From DSAR01 sp034437315 (lineage in GTDB: Bacteria; Chloroflexota; Anaerolineae; B4-G1), in assembly GCA_034437315.1 (NCBI GenBank), contig DAOTUC010000363.1, positions 1 to 11,637 of the forward strand: a stretch of DNA of 11,637 bases, given 5' to 3'. Below the pieces are notes generated by a model. It worked only from the letters and a program-made list of their open reading frames with translations. It searched no databases and was not told the DNA's origin. Below, one piece after another: positions 6,127 to 11,637 of this stretch. A program made the translations under genes and the position numbers. The number at the start of each line of letters is the position of its first letter. The first letter of the stretch is position 1.

Positions 6127-8433
6127 CTATGCTAGCTGTTGGAGCACTTGTTGATAGGCTTCCACGTTAGGCGGCTTGAGGGCGATAATGACGCGGATGG
6201 TCGATTTGGCGTCATCAACTCGCCCTGCTTCTATCTGTAAATCGCCGAGCTTATCCAGGTGTTCCAACGCCTGGTCTACATTGCCGGCGTCCAGGTAGGC
6301 CTGAGCCAACCGGGTGCGCAACGGGATATTATCCTCTCTTTCCCGGACAGCATTTTCCAAAATGGTGAAAATGCGCTCGGTTTTCTGCCCCTCTTTGTAG
6401 ATTTGGAGCAGTTTGTCCAGTTCCACGACCGCCGCCTCGGAACGGCCAAAGCGATAGTACAGATCCATCAGCGTCAGGCGGGCGCGCTCATCTTCGGGGG
6501 CGAGTTCGCGGATCCGCTCGTAAGCCTCAATGGCGTTCTTCCAGTTCACCAATTGCATGTCGATGTCGCCGATCTTGTGCAGAATGCGCACCTCCCAGCG
6601 CTTTTCGAGCGCGCCCCGGGGGGCCAGGCGGAGCGCTTCCTGATAGATATCGCGGGATCTATCCATTTGCGCCAGGTGGTAATAGCTGTCCGCCAGGATC
6701 AGGTAATTCTCCAACGCCTGGTCGATCTGCCCGTGGCTAATCAGCAAATCGATTAGCTTGGTGCGCACTTGCGTATCCATCGGGACCAATTTCAACGCCC
6801 GTTGGTACATAGATATCGCCGAACCGACGTTGCCTCGGATGCCATACGTGTCGGCGGTGACGACGAACTTGGCGATGGCATGCTCTATCTTACCCATCGA
6901 GATCATAATCTGCGCCATTTGCTGGTGGATCGGCAAAAAATTGGGGGCGTAATCCATGGCGTAAGTGCATTCTTCTAAAGCAGTGTAATGCATACCGCGC
7001 TTGACATACTCCTGGGAGAGGGATATAGACTCCATAACGCGCTCTGAATCGGGTATGGTCAGCACCTCTGCCAGGCTGAGGGCCGGCCCATCTTGGGCCA
7101 GGGCGTCCAGTCGCTGGCGCGCTTTGGCGACCTTGTCCTCCCAGCCCCTGTCGCTGAGGAACTCGACCAGGGAATTGGTGAACTCCAGGGCCTGTTCCTG
7201 TTCCCCTTTAGCGAGGTAACTATCGGCGAGACTTTCGTACAATTGAATCAGGTCGTCGGCCTGTTCCCGCTGGACGGTGGAGAGGTCGACGATCTTGAGA
7301 ACCTCGATAAAATGTTCGAGCGCTTCGTCGATCCGCCCTCGCGCTCTTTGGCACTCGCCCAGGGCGAAATGGCTGCCCAGGACATAATCGGGATGGGTGA
7401 TCGCCTCGTTAAACTGTTCGATGGCGTCATCAAAACGCAGTTTCTCCTGATAAAGCAAGCCCAGGTTAAAGTGGACGGCGGCCTGGGGGGCGTTGGCGTC
7501 GAGCACTTTCTCGTAGGCTTCGATGGCATCGGCGACTTTCCCCCGGGTTTGGAAGTCGATGGCCCGCCCCAGCAGGGTGTCGATCTCCGCTTTGCTGAGC
7601 GTGGGGGCGGAGGCGTCGGCCGGGGCCATCACATCCTCCTCGAAAAAGCTCTCGGCCAGATCGGACAGGGCTTTTTGGCGGGTGATCTCAACCGGGTTCC
7701 CCCGATCTTCTGCATCCTCGCCTCCCCCATCCATCGCGTCGAAACTCAGCGATGCAGCGTCCACCGGTTGCTGCATCGCCGCCATCAAGTCGGCCTCGGC
7801 TGCGGGCATCTCTTCGCTTGCCTCTGGAGGCGGAGGAGGCGGCTCTCCATAACGCAATCGATCCAGATAGGCCTGAATTTCGGGGTCGTGGGGGGATAGT
7901 TTGAGAGCGTGCTCGGCGGCTTTAATGGCGTACGCTTTGCGCCCACGCGCTTCGTAGATGCGGGCGATGGATAGGCTCTCATCAATCGCCTCTCGCGCTT
8001 GCCCCTGGGATTGGTAGTGCTGCAGGAGTTTCGCGTGGGCTGGCAGACTGTCGGGCCAGACGCGAATGGCGTCTTGCCAGCGCTCGACCGCGGATTGATG
8101 TTCACCCTGGCTGGCGTAGTATCCGGCCGCCGTCTGATAAGCCTCCGCCGCCTGTTTGTCGTGCGCCAATCGTTCGTGGGCCTCGCCAATATACTCGTGG
8201 AGCTTGGGATCATCCGGCGTGATCTGACTGGCCTGCTGATAGACGTCCAAAGCGTCGTCGTATTGTCCAACGCTGAGATAAGCCCGACCTAAGCCGGAAA
8301 GCGCGTCCTCGGCGTCGGGGAACTCCGCCAGCGCCGTCTGGTACGCGGCGATAGCCTCTTCCCAGTTCTGTTCCCAGGTCGCCTCGGCCCCATCACGCAT
8401 CGCTTCTTCGAAAGTCTTACGATTCCCTGCCAT
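6127..8433 (-). CDS. Large cytoplasmic TPR-repeat protein, first gene of the cdaA operon
   Basis: The product has 768 residues with no signal peptide or membrane span. Tetratricopeptide repeats are evident from recurring A-x-x-Y-x-x-AL and LAP/TPDD spacing. One block spans about 8-195. A flexible linker with six prolines (198-203) and an acidic, Gly-rich segment (204-280) follows. A second, longer block (about 283-768) includes repeats around 290-345, 400-440, 530-600 and 620-725. TPR arrays are protein-binding scaffolds; the partner is unknown. Its position, 14 bases upstream of cdaA, suggests co-transcription, and it could organise or sense signals for the c-di-AMP enzymes, but that is inference. 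The ATG at 8433 has GAGGTG four bases upstream. I do not recognise an orthologue with a gene symbol. Tandem repeats make it prone to length change. Confidence 0.9.
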   Translation of the reverse strand: MAGNRKTFEEAMRDGAEATWEQNWEEAIAAYQTALAEFPDAEDALSGLGRAYLSVGQYDDALDVYQQASQITPDDPKLHEYIGEAHERLAHDKQAAEAYQTAAGYYASQGEHQSAVERWQDAIRVWPDSLPAHAKLLQHYQSQGQAREAIDESLSIARIYEARGRKAYAIKAAEHALKLSPHDPEIQAYLDRLRYGEPPPPPPEASEEMPAAEADLMAAMQQPVDAASLSFDAMDGGGEDAEDRGNPVEITRQKALSDLAESFFEEDVMAPADASAPTLSKAEIDTLLGRAIDFQTRGKVADAIEAYEKVLDANAPQAAVHFNLGLLYQEKLRFDDAIEQFNEAITHPDYVLGSHFALGECQRARGRIDEALEHFIEVLKIVDLSTVQREQADDLIQLYESLADSYLAKGEQEQALEFTNSLVEFLSDRGWEDKVAKARQRLDALAQDGPALSLAEVLTIPDSERVMESISLSQEYVKRGMHYTALEECTYAMDYAPNFLPIHQQMAQIMISMGKIEHAIAKFVVTADTYGIRGNVGSAISMYQRALKLVPMDTQVRTKLIDLLISHGQIDQALENYLILADSYYHLAQMDRSRDIYQEALRLAPRGALEKRWEVRILHKIGDIDMQLVNWKNAIEAYERIRELAPEDERARLTLMDLYYRFGRSEAAVVELDKLLQIYKEGQKTERIFTILENAVREREDNIPLRTRLAQAYLDAGNVDQALEHLDKLGDLQIEAGRVDDAKSTIRVIIALKPPNVEAYQQVLQQLA

Positions 8434-8485
8434 ATAGCACCTCGATCCGAATGGCTAATCTACTACAACCCGTTCATTTTCATTT

Positions 8486-8614
8486 TCATTGTACGTCGAT
8501 TTGAAGCGATAAATCTGTCTCAACTTCAGCTAACCGTCTATTGTAGATAGCGACAATGTCTTGAAGGACGCAGTATATCACCCCACTCAAATTCCTCGAA
8601 TAGCCTCTGCCCAT
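8486..8614 (-). CDS. Possible 42-residue small protein or gene remnant
   Basis: An ATG at 8614 opens a 42-codon frame ending in TGA at 8486-8488. Its second half (VAIYNRRLAEVETDLSLQ, residues 21-38) has the polar/hydrophobic rhythm of a real helix. There is no convincing ribosome binding site. A different minus-strand frame upstream is open from the argF stop to about 8538, and the two might be one gene broken by a frameshift. Chance open frames in a spacer of this size are common, so the call is tentative. Confidence 0.15.
   Translation of the reverse strand: MGRGYSRNLSGVIYCVLQDIVAIYNRRLAEVETDLSLQIDVQ
8572..8580 (-). promoter_or_regulatory. Candidate extended -10 promoter for the TPR-cdaA-cdaR-der operon
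   Basis: On the minus strand this reads TGATATACT, an extended -10 element (TG-n-TATACT). The -35 position (TTCGAG, 17 bases upstream) is poor, which is tolerated for extended -10 promoters. It would give a leader of about 130 bases before the TPR start. The call is by pattern only. Confidence 0.3.
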
Positions 8615-8706
8615 CTTGAGGCGCTTGTCGAGTTGTTACTTCTTTGAGATACTTGCCGCTTACGCCATATCTCTCCAGAATATCTCCAAGACCGGCGCGT
8701 GAGCCT

Positions 8707-9636
8707 CTACCTTTCATCAGCCATCAGTTCGACCAGGAGAGCTTTCTGGGCGTGCATCCGGTTTTCCGCCTGGTCCCACAGAACGGAGTGTGGACCGTCG
8801 CAAACCCCATCGGTGATCTCTTGCCCCCGGTGGGCGGGCAAGCAGTGCATGGCGATGACGTCGTCCTTCGCCCCGGCGAGCAACGCCTCGTTGACCTGGT
8901 AAGGCGCGAAGGTGCGGGCGCGCTCGGCCTCCTCCTCTTCTTGCCCCATAGAGGCCCACACGTCGGTGTAGATGACGTCGGCCCCATCGACCGCTGCGTG
9001 CACATCCGTCGTCGCGACGACGCGGCTCCCGCTCTGGGCGGCGAACTTCTGCCCCAGGGCCCAGACACCGGGCGGCATCTCATACCCCCTGGGCCCAGCG
9101 ATGGTGAAATCTATCCCCAGCAGCGTCGCGCCGAAGAGCAAGGACGTGGCGACGTTGTTCCCATCCCCCACAAAAACCAGTTTACGCCCCTTGAGGTCCT
9201 GCCCCTTATTTTCTATAATAGTCAGAAAGTCGGCCATACCCTGACAGGGATGGTTATAATCCGAAAGCCCGTTGATGACCGGCACATCAGCGTATGCCGC
9301 CAGAGCGACGATGTCGGCGTGACCAAAGACGCGGGCCATGACGCCATCGACGTAACGGGAGAGCACGCGCGAGACGTCGGCCACGCTCTCCCGTTTCCCC
9401 AATTGAATCTCGAAGGGGGAGAGATAGAGCGCCTGCCCCCCCAACTGGATCATCCCCACCTCGAAGGAGACGCGGGTGCGCAGGGAAGGCTTCTGGAAGA
9501 CCATCCCCAGCGTCTTGCCCTGGAGAAGCGGCCGAGCGTCGCCGGCTTTCTGCTCCTCTTTCAATTCGATCGCCAGCTCCAGCAATCCCTGGAACTGTTC
9601 TGGCGTGAGATCGGCAATACTAAGAAAGTGTTTCAT
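8707..9636 (-). CDS. argF: Ornithine carbamoyltransferase
   Basis: The 309-residue cytosolic enzyme transfers the carbamoyl group from carbamoyl phosphate to ornithine, giving citrulline in arginine biosynthesis. The carbamoyl-phosphate loop is KPSLRTR (49-55), with Leu where most family members have Thr (STRTR). HPCQ follows at 129-132, then GDGNNVATS at 157-165, DVWASMGQE at 225-233 (ornithine loop SMG), and HCLPAHRG at 264-271 with the reactive cysteine. Length and motif order match OTC; the SMG loop argues against aspartate carbamoyltransferase, and N-acetylornithine carbamoyltransferase is a less likely alternative. The start at 9636 is set by GGGAGG five bases upstream; the frame stays open to 9762, but that part lacks family similarity and overlaps the promoter. 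No other arginine gene is adjacent. It is divergent from the lipoprotein gene. Confidence 0.95.
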   Translation of the reverse strand: MKHFLSIADLTPEQFQGLLELAIELKEEQKAGDARPLLQGKTLGMVFQKPSLRTRVSFEVGMIQLGGQALYLSPFEIQLGKRESVADVSRVLSRYVDGVMARVFGHADIVALAAYADVPVINGLSDYNHPCQGMADFLTIIENKGQDLKGRKLVFVGDGNNVATSLLFGATLLGIDFTIAGPRGYEMPPGVWALGQKFAAQSGSRVVATTDVHAAVDGADVIYTDVWASMGQEEEEAERARTFAPYQVNEALLAGAKDDVIAMHCLPAHRGQEITDGVCDGPHSVLWDQAENRMHAQKALLVELMADER

Positions 9637-9641
9637 TTTAA

Positions 9642-9647
9642 CCTCCC
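9642..9647 (-). promoter_or_regulatory. Ribosome binding site that fixes the argF start
   Basis: On the minus strand GGGAGG lies five bases before the ATG at 9636. It rules out the 42-residue upstream extension that is open in the same frame. Confidence 0.8.
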
Positions 9648-9680
9648 ATTTGATTTGAGCTGATCTGAAGAGATGAGGTA

Positions 9681-9686
9681 AGTATA
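9681..9686 (-). promoter_or_regulatory. Candidate -10 box for argF
   Basis: The minus strand reads TATACT about 45 bases before the argF ATG, giving a predicted leader of roughly 38 bases. The -35 region (TTTATT at 16 bases) is weak. Confidence 0.35.
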
Positions 9687-9726
9687 CCATAAGCAATGCA
9701 TGAATAAAAGCTTGAACGCACTCAAA

Positions 9727-9746
9727 AGCGCGTCTTAGCGCGTCTA
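9727..9746. repeat. Tandem 10-base repeat in the divergent promoter region
   Basis: AGCGCGTCTT is followed immediately by AGCGCGTCTA, nine of ten bases identical and about one DNA helical turn apart. The pair sits between the two divergent promoters, upstream of the lipoprotein -35. That is a suitable place for a regulator to bind, but no known operator is recognised. Confidence 0.35.
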
Positions 9747-9773
9747 ATCCAATGCGGCGCAAGAGCCTTCACC

Positions 9774-9801
9774 TTCACAATTAAACAACCTGTGTTAAAA
9801 T
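9774..9801 (+). promoter_or_regulatory. Probable sigma-70-type promoter of the solute-binding lipoprotein gene
   Basis: TTCACA (9774-9779) and TAAAAT (9796-9801) are separated by 16 bases, with a TG one base before the -10 box (extended -10). The predicted start is near 9808, leaving about 39 bases of leader. A strong AAAGGAG (9833-9839) lies seven bases before the ATG. Confidence 0.55.
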
Positions 9802-9846
9802 TATCCCACACACGCAAACAAGCATCCAGAAGAAAGGAGCTGGAAA

Positions 9847-11343
9847 ATGAAAGAAAGCAAACGAATCACGGTGCTGATCATTGCAGCCCTGGTCGTGCTA
9901 TTCGCCGCCTCGTGTAGGCTGGCCCAGACGCCGACGGCGACCGCTCCCCCACAGACGGAAACCGAAGTAGAACCGGCGGAGGAACAGGTGGAAGAACCGA
10001 CAGAAAAACCGCCGCCTGAGATGACCGCGCCCCCCGAACCGACCGAAACGCCAGAGCCTACCCCCCCCCCGCCAGACTACGATGTGGAAATTTACGGTTA
10101 TCTGGAAAACCTGGACCCCGGCGGCCAGATAGTCACCCTCTGGCATCAACAATCTGGTGATGAGGAAGCGCTGATACTCAACTTCATCGATCAGTTCAAC
10201 CAGGGCAACGAGTGGGGCGTCACAGTACGGGGAGAGCGCCAGGGCGATCGCGATGCGTTATATAACCAGATCATCGCCGGAATCCAGGGCGAACAACTCC
10301 CCAGCGTGGCAGAGGCCTACCAGAATCAGGCCGCCGATTACGTCGCACAGAACGGGCTGCTAGCCCTACGGCCTTACGTCGAGAGCGCCAGGTGGGGCTA
10401 CAGTGAAGAAGCGCTGGATGATTTCTTCTCCACGGCCCTGAACGCAGACATCCTGCCCCAGTTCGGCGCGCGCTACGGCTGGTCGACCTACAAGTCGATG
10501 GATGTGATGTACTACAACGAAGATTGGCTGAGTGAATTGGGATACATCGGCCCGCCCAGAACGTGGCGCGAGTTCGCAGAGATGACATGCGCGGCCGCCG
10601 AACAACCCTTCTCCGGCGCTTCCGGAGAGGGCCAAAGCTACGGCTACGTCCACGCCATCGACGCCCGGCGCTTCGCCACATGGCTCTTCAGTTCTGACGG
10701 CGATATGGTCAACCAAAACGGCGGCGGCTACATCTTCAACAGCCCAGAGGGCTACGAGGTCCTGACGTTCCTCAAGCATTTGACCGAACAGGGCTGCGCA
10801 GCGGGGCAAACAGAGCCCTACGGCGACCGGCGTGACTTCTCCGCTGGTCGCTCCTTGTTCACCATCGCCTCAATCTCCGATCTATCCGATTATGAGCGCG
10901 CGGTGAACGACGGCGCGGGCTTCAACTGGCGCATCAATCCGCCGCCCCACGTCACCCCACACCCGCGGATACACGTCTACGGCGTCAGCAACGTGATCTT
11001 CAGGAGCACACCGGAAGAACAACTGGCCTCGTGGTTGTTCATCAAGTGGCTGAGCGAGCCGGCGCAACAACAGGCGTGGGTCGCCCGCGCCGGCGGCCTG
11101 CCCACTCGGGCGTCGACGGCAGCGTCGCTCTCCGATTACTTCGCCGGGCGCCCCGCATATGAGGAAATCATCGACTTTATGTCGTTGGACTACGGCGCGA
11201 GAGCAGACGTCACCGGGTACGAAAAATGCCGCCCGAACATTGAGGAGATGCTAACGGCCATTCTAGGCAGCGCCGACGCCCAAGGTCACCTTGACGTGAC
11301 CGTCGAACGATGTAACGAGCACCTGAGGGAAAGTGCGCCCTAA
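9847..11343 (+). CDS. Extracellular solute-binding lipoprotein of an ABC importer (sugar-type, family 1)
   Basis: The product has 498 residues. Basic residues, a hydrophobic helix (8-20) and the lipobox AASC with acceptor Cys at 23 mark a lipoprotein. Residues 26-78 form a long Thr/Pro/Glu-rich spacer that would hold the binding domain away from the membrane. From about 93 the fold reads like a family-1 solute-binding protein: VTLWHQQSG near the start, LPSVAEAY (151-158), DVMYYNEDWL (219-228), a G-x-F/Y-x-x-SPEGYEVLTFLK-like segment near 295-310, and a closing WLSEP...AGGLPTR element (401-421). Such proteins deliver sugars or oligosaccharides to ABC permeases; the ligand cannot be read from sequence. 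Four cysteines beyond the lipobox (248, 317, 461, 489) could form extracellular disulfides. No permease or ATPase lies in the 294 bases downstream, so it may be an orphan or its partners lie beyond the window. Confidence 0.88.
   Translation: MKESKRITVLIIAALVVLFAASCRLAQTPTATAPPQTETEVEPAEEQVEEPTEKPPPEMTAPPEPTETPEPTPPPPDYDVEIYGYLENLDPGGQIVTLWHQQSGDEEALILNFIDQFNQGNEWGVTVRGERQGDRDALYNQIIAGIQGEQLPSVAEAYQNQAADYVAQNGLLALRPYVESARWGYSEEALDDFFSTALNADILPQFGARYGWSTYKSMDVMYYNEDWLSELGYIGPPRTWREFAEMTCAAAEQPFSGASGEGQSYGYVHAIDARRFATWLFSSDGDMVNQNGGGYIFNSPEGYEVLTFLKHLTEQGCAAGQTEPYGDRRDFSAGRSLFTIASISDLSDYERAVNDGAGFNWRINPPPHVTPHPRIHVYGVSNVIFRSTPEEQLASWLFIKWLSEPAQQQAWVARAGGLPTRASTAASLSDYFAGRPAYEEIIDFMSLDYGARADVTGYEKCRPNIEEMLTAILGSADAQGHLDVTVERCNEHLRESAP
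10061..10070 (+). repeat. Ten-cytosine homopolymer inside the lipoprotein spacer
   Basis: Ten consecutive C residues encode part of the Pro run TPPPP (residues 72-76). Such tracts slip during replication; a one-base change would truncate the protein just after its membrane spacer. It could be a phase-variation site, or a place where the assembly is error-prone. Confidence 0.5.
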
Positions 11344-11353
11344 ACGCAATACC

Positions 11354-11484
11354 CGTGAATGAAATGGGTGTGTTTCAAATACTTTGAGCTTTGTTTGTAG
11401 TGCGTGCTTCAGCGCGCTTTTACGGCGATGAATCGCCTACTACGAGCTTGGCCTTAAATGAAATGAAACACACGTGAATGAAAT
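11354..11484. mobile_element. MITE-like element bordered by a 12-base direct repeat
   Basis: CGTGAATGAAAT occurs at 11354-11365 and again at 11473-11484. Just inside are inverted ends GTGTGTTTCA (11368-11377) and TGAAACACAC (11464-11473). The interior contains a perfect small palindrome GGCGATGAATCGCC (11424-11437) and a GC-rich stretch GCTTCAGCGCGC. No coding capacity exists. Direct repeats outside inverted ends fit a non-autonomous transposed element of about 107 bases, but the left direct repeat is two bases away from its inverted end and the right one overlaps by one base, so an alternative recombination origin remains possible. Confidence 0.45.
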
Positions 11485-11491
11485 ATGTTCC

Positions 11492-11562
11492 TGGGTAGGA
11501 GCCCAACCCCTGTTGGGCGATTTTAGCACAGAAACGGCCAACGGGGGTTGGGCTCCTACCCA
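11492..11562. repeat. Long near-perfect hairpin (25-base arms)
   Basis: TGGGTAGGAGCCCAACCCC at 11492-11510 is exactly reverse-complemented at 11544-11562, and pairing continues to 11516/11538, giving 25 positions with one G-T pair around a 21-base loop. The left arm also contains its own 7-base palindrome (GCCCAAC-CCCT-GTTGGGC, 11501-11518), so two folds compete. No T-run follows, so it may be a REP/MITE unit more than a classic terminator, although it could still stop or stabilise the lipoprotein transcript. Confidence 0.7.
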
Positions 11563-11566
11563 TAAG

Positions 11567-11590
11567 GTGATTGAGTCGACACTCATTCAC
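11567..11590. repeat. Small palindrome GTGATTGAGT-CGAC-ACTCATTCAC
   Basis: Ten-base arms match at nine positions around CGAC, five bases after the long hairpin. Its right arm contains TCATTCAC, the reverse complement of GTGAATGA from the direct repeats at 11354 and 11473. It may be part of the same repeat cluster or a regulator site for a gene beyond the window. Confidence 0.35.
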
Positions 11591-11637
11591 AGGGATAGGC
11601 CCTAAACAACAAAGGAAAGTGAGGCGACGCAGATCCT

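Larger units (their letters stand above)
8434..8706. other. Gene-poor spacer between argF and the TPR-cdaA operon
   Basis: These 273 bases are visibly richer in A and T than the genes on either side. The minus strand should carry the operon promoter here, and possibly an argF terminator, though I find no clear stem followed by a T-run. A CATTTTCATTTTCATT micro-repeat lies near 8474-8489. The minus strand has two partly open frames (about 8538-8705 without a start, and 8486-8614 with ATG) that could be pieces of a decayed gene. No tRNA or recognised RNA structure is apparent. Confidence 0.4.
11344..11637. other. Non-coding repeat-rich region after the lipoprotein gene
   Basis: No plausible gene is visible in these 294 bases. 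They hold three adjacent palindromic structures (11354-11484, 11492-11562, 11567-11590), then an unremarkable tail. The last 30 bases are purine-rich (AAAGGAAAG) and may lead into a gene beyond the window. Any terminator for the lipoprotein gene would have to be one of these hairpins. Confidence 0.6.

Noticed and set aside
7093..7899. A 268-codon plus-strand frame opposite the TPR gene
   Set aside because: Antisense shadow of a well-supported TPR coding frame; no ribosome binding site or domain signal.
8434..8706. Riboswitch or tRNA in the leader of the TPR-cdaA operon
   Set aside because: No cloverleaf, no c-di-AMP riboswitch-like conserved stretches and no clear terminator stem could be made out by eye.
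8644..9663. A 339-codon open frame on the plus strand opposite argF
   Set aside because: It is antisense to a clear OTC with all motifs; the product is rich in Arg, Gly, His and Asp with no domain pattern, typical of antisense frames in GC-rich genes.
9637..9762. N-terminal extension of ArgF to 9762
   Set aside because: It passes through the predicted promoter and ribosome binding site, and OTC proteins normally begin at the MKHFLS-type sequence found at 9636.
11354..11590. CRISPR array
   Set aside because: The direct repeat occurs only twice, is 12 bases long, and encloses a palindromic element instead of regularly spaced unique spacers.

Overview
The window looks like a stretch of chromosome from a GC-rich, free-living bacterium. 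A member of Chloroflexota (Anaerolineae-like) is my best guess. The guess rests on three things: a solute-binding lipoprotein with a long Thr/Pro/Glu spacer after its lipobox, many short dispersed palindromic repeats, and a KAP NTPase fused to a formylglycine-generating-enzyme-like (FGE-like) domain. No single marker proves the lineage. I see no rRNA, tRNA, CRISPR array, transposase or phage structural gene.

Layout. (1) 1-93 is a short hairpin or MITE-like element whose left end coincides with the window edge. (2) 148-2505 (+) encodes a 785-residue STAND-like protein: an N-terminal KAP P-loop NTPase, a helical middle part that has taken up two copies of a short dispersed repeat, and a C-terminal FGE/SUMF1 (C-type-lectin-fold) domain that lacks the two catalytic cysteines. 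This is the most unusual gene here and resembles defence or conflict proteins. (3) 2536-8433 (-) is a tight four-gene cluster read leftwards: a cytoplasmic TPR protein, the diadenylate cyclase cdaA, its YbbR-domain partner cdaR, and the ribosome-assembly GTPase der. The cdaA-cdaR junction overlaps as TTGA, and the TPR-cdaA gap is only 14 bases. (4) 8434-8706 is a gene-poor, AT-richer spacer with a possible promoter and a possible 42-codon frame. (5) 8707-9636 (-) is ornithine carbamoyltransferase (argF). (6) 9637-9846 is a divergent promoter region. (7) 9847-11343 (+) is a solute-binding lipoprotein of an ABC importer, with no permease in the window. (8) 11344-11637 holds no gene but contains stacked palindromic elements, one bordered by a 12-base direct repeat.

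How the genes work together. The TPR-cdaA-cdaR-der cluster probably makes and controls cyclic di-AMP at the membrane, co-expressed with a 50S assembly factor; in many Firmicutes the third gene of this cluster is glmM instead. ArgF acts in arginine biosynthesis and the lipoprotein in nutrient capture; both are ordinary housekeeping genes. The KAP-FGE gene is a likely accessory insertion: it converges on the der operon and has repeat elements upstream and within it.
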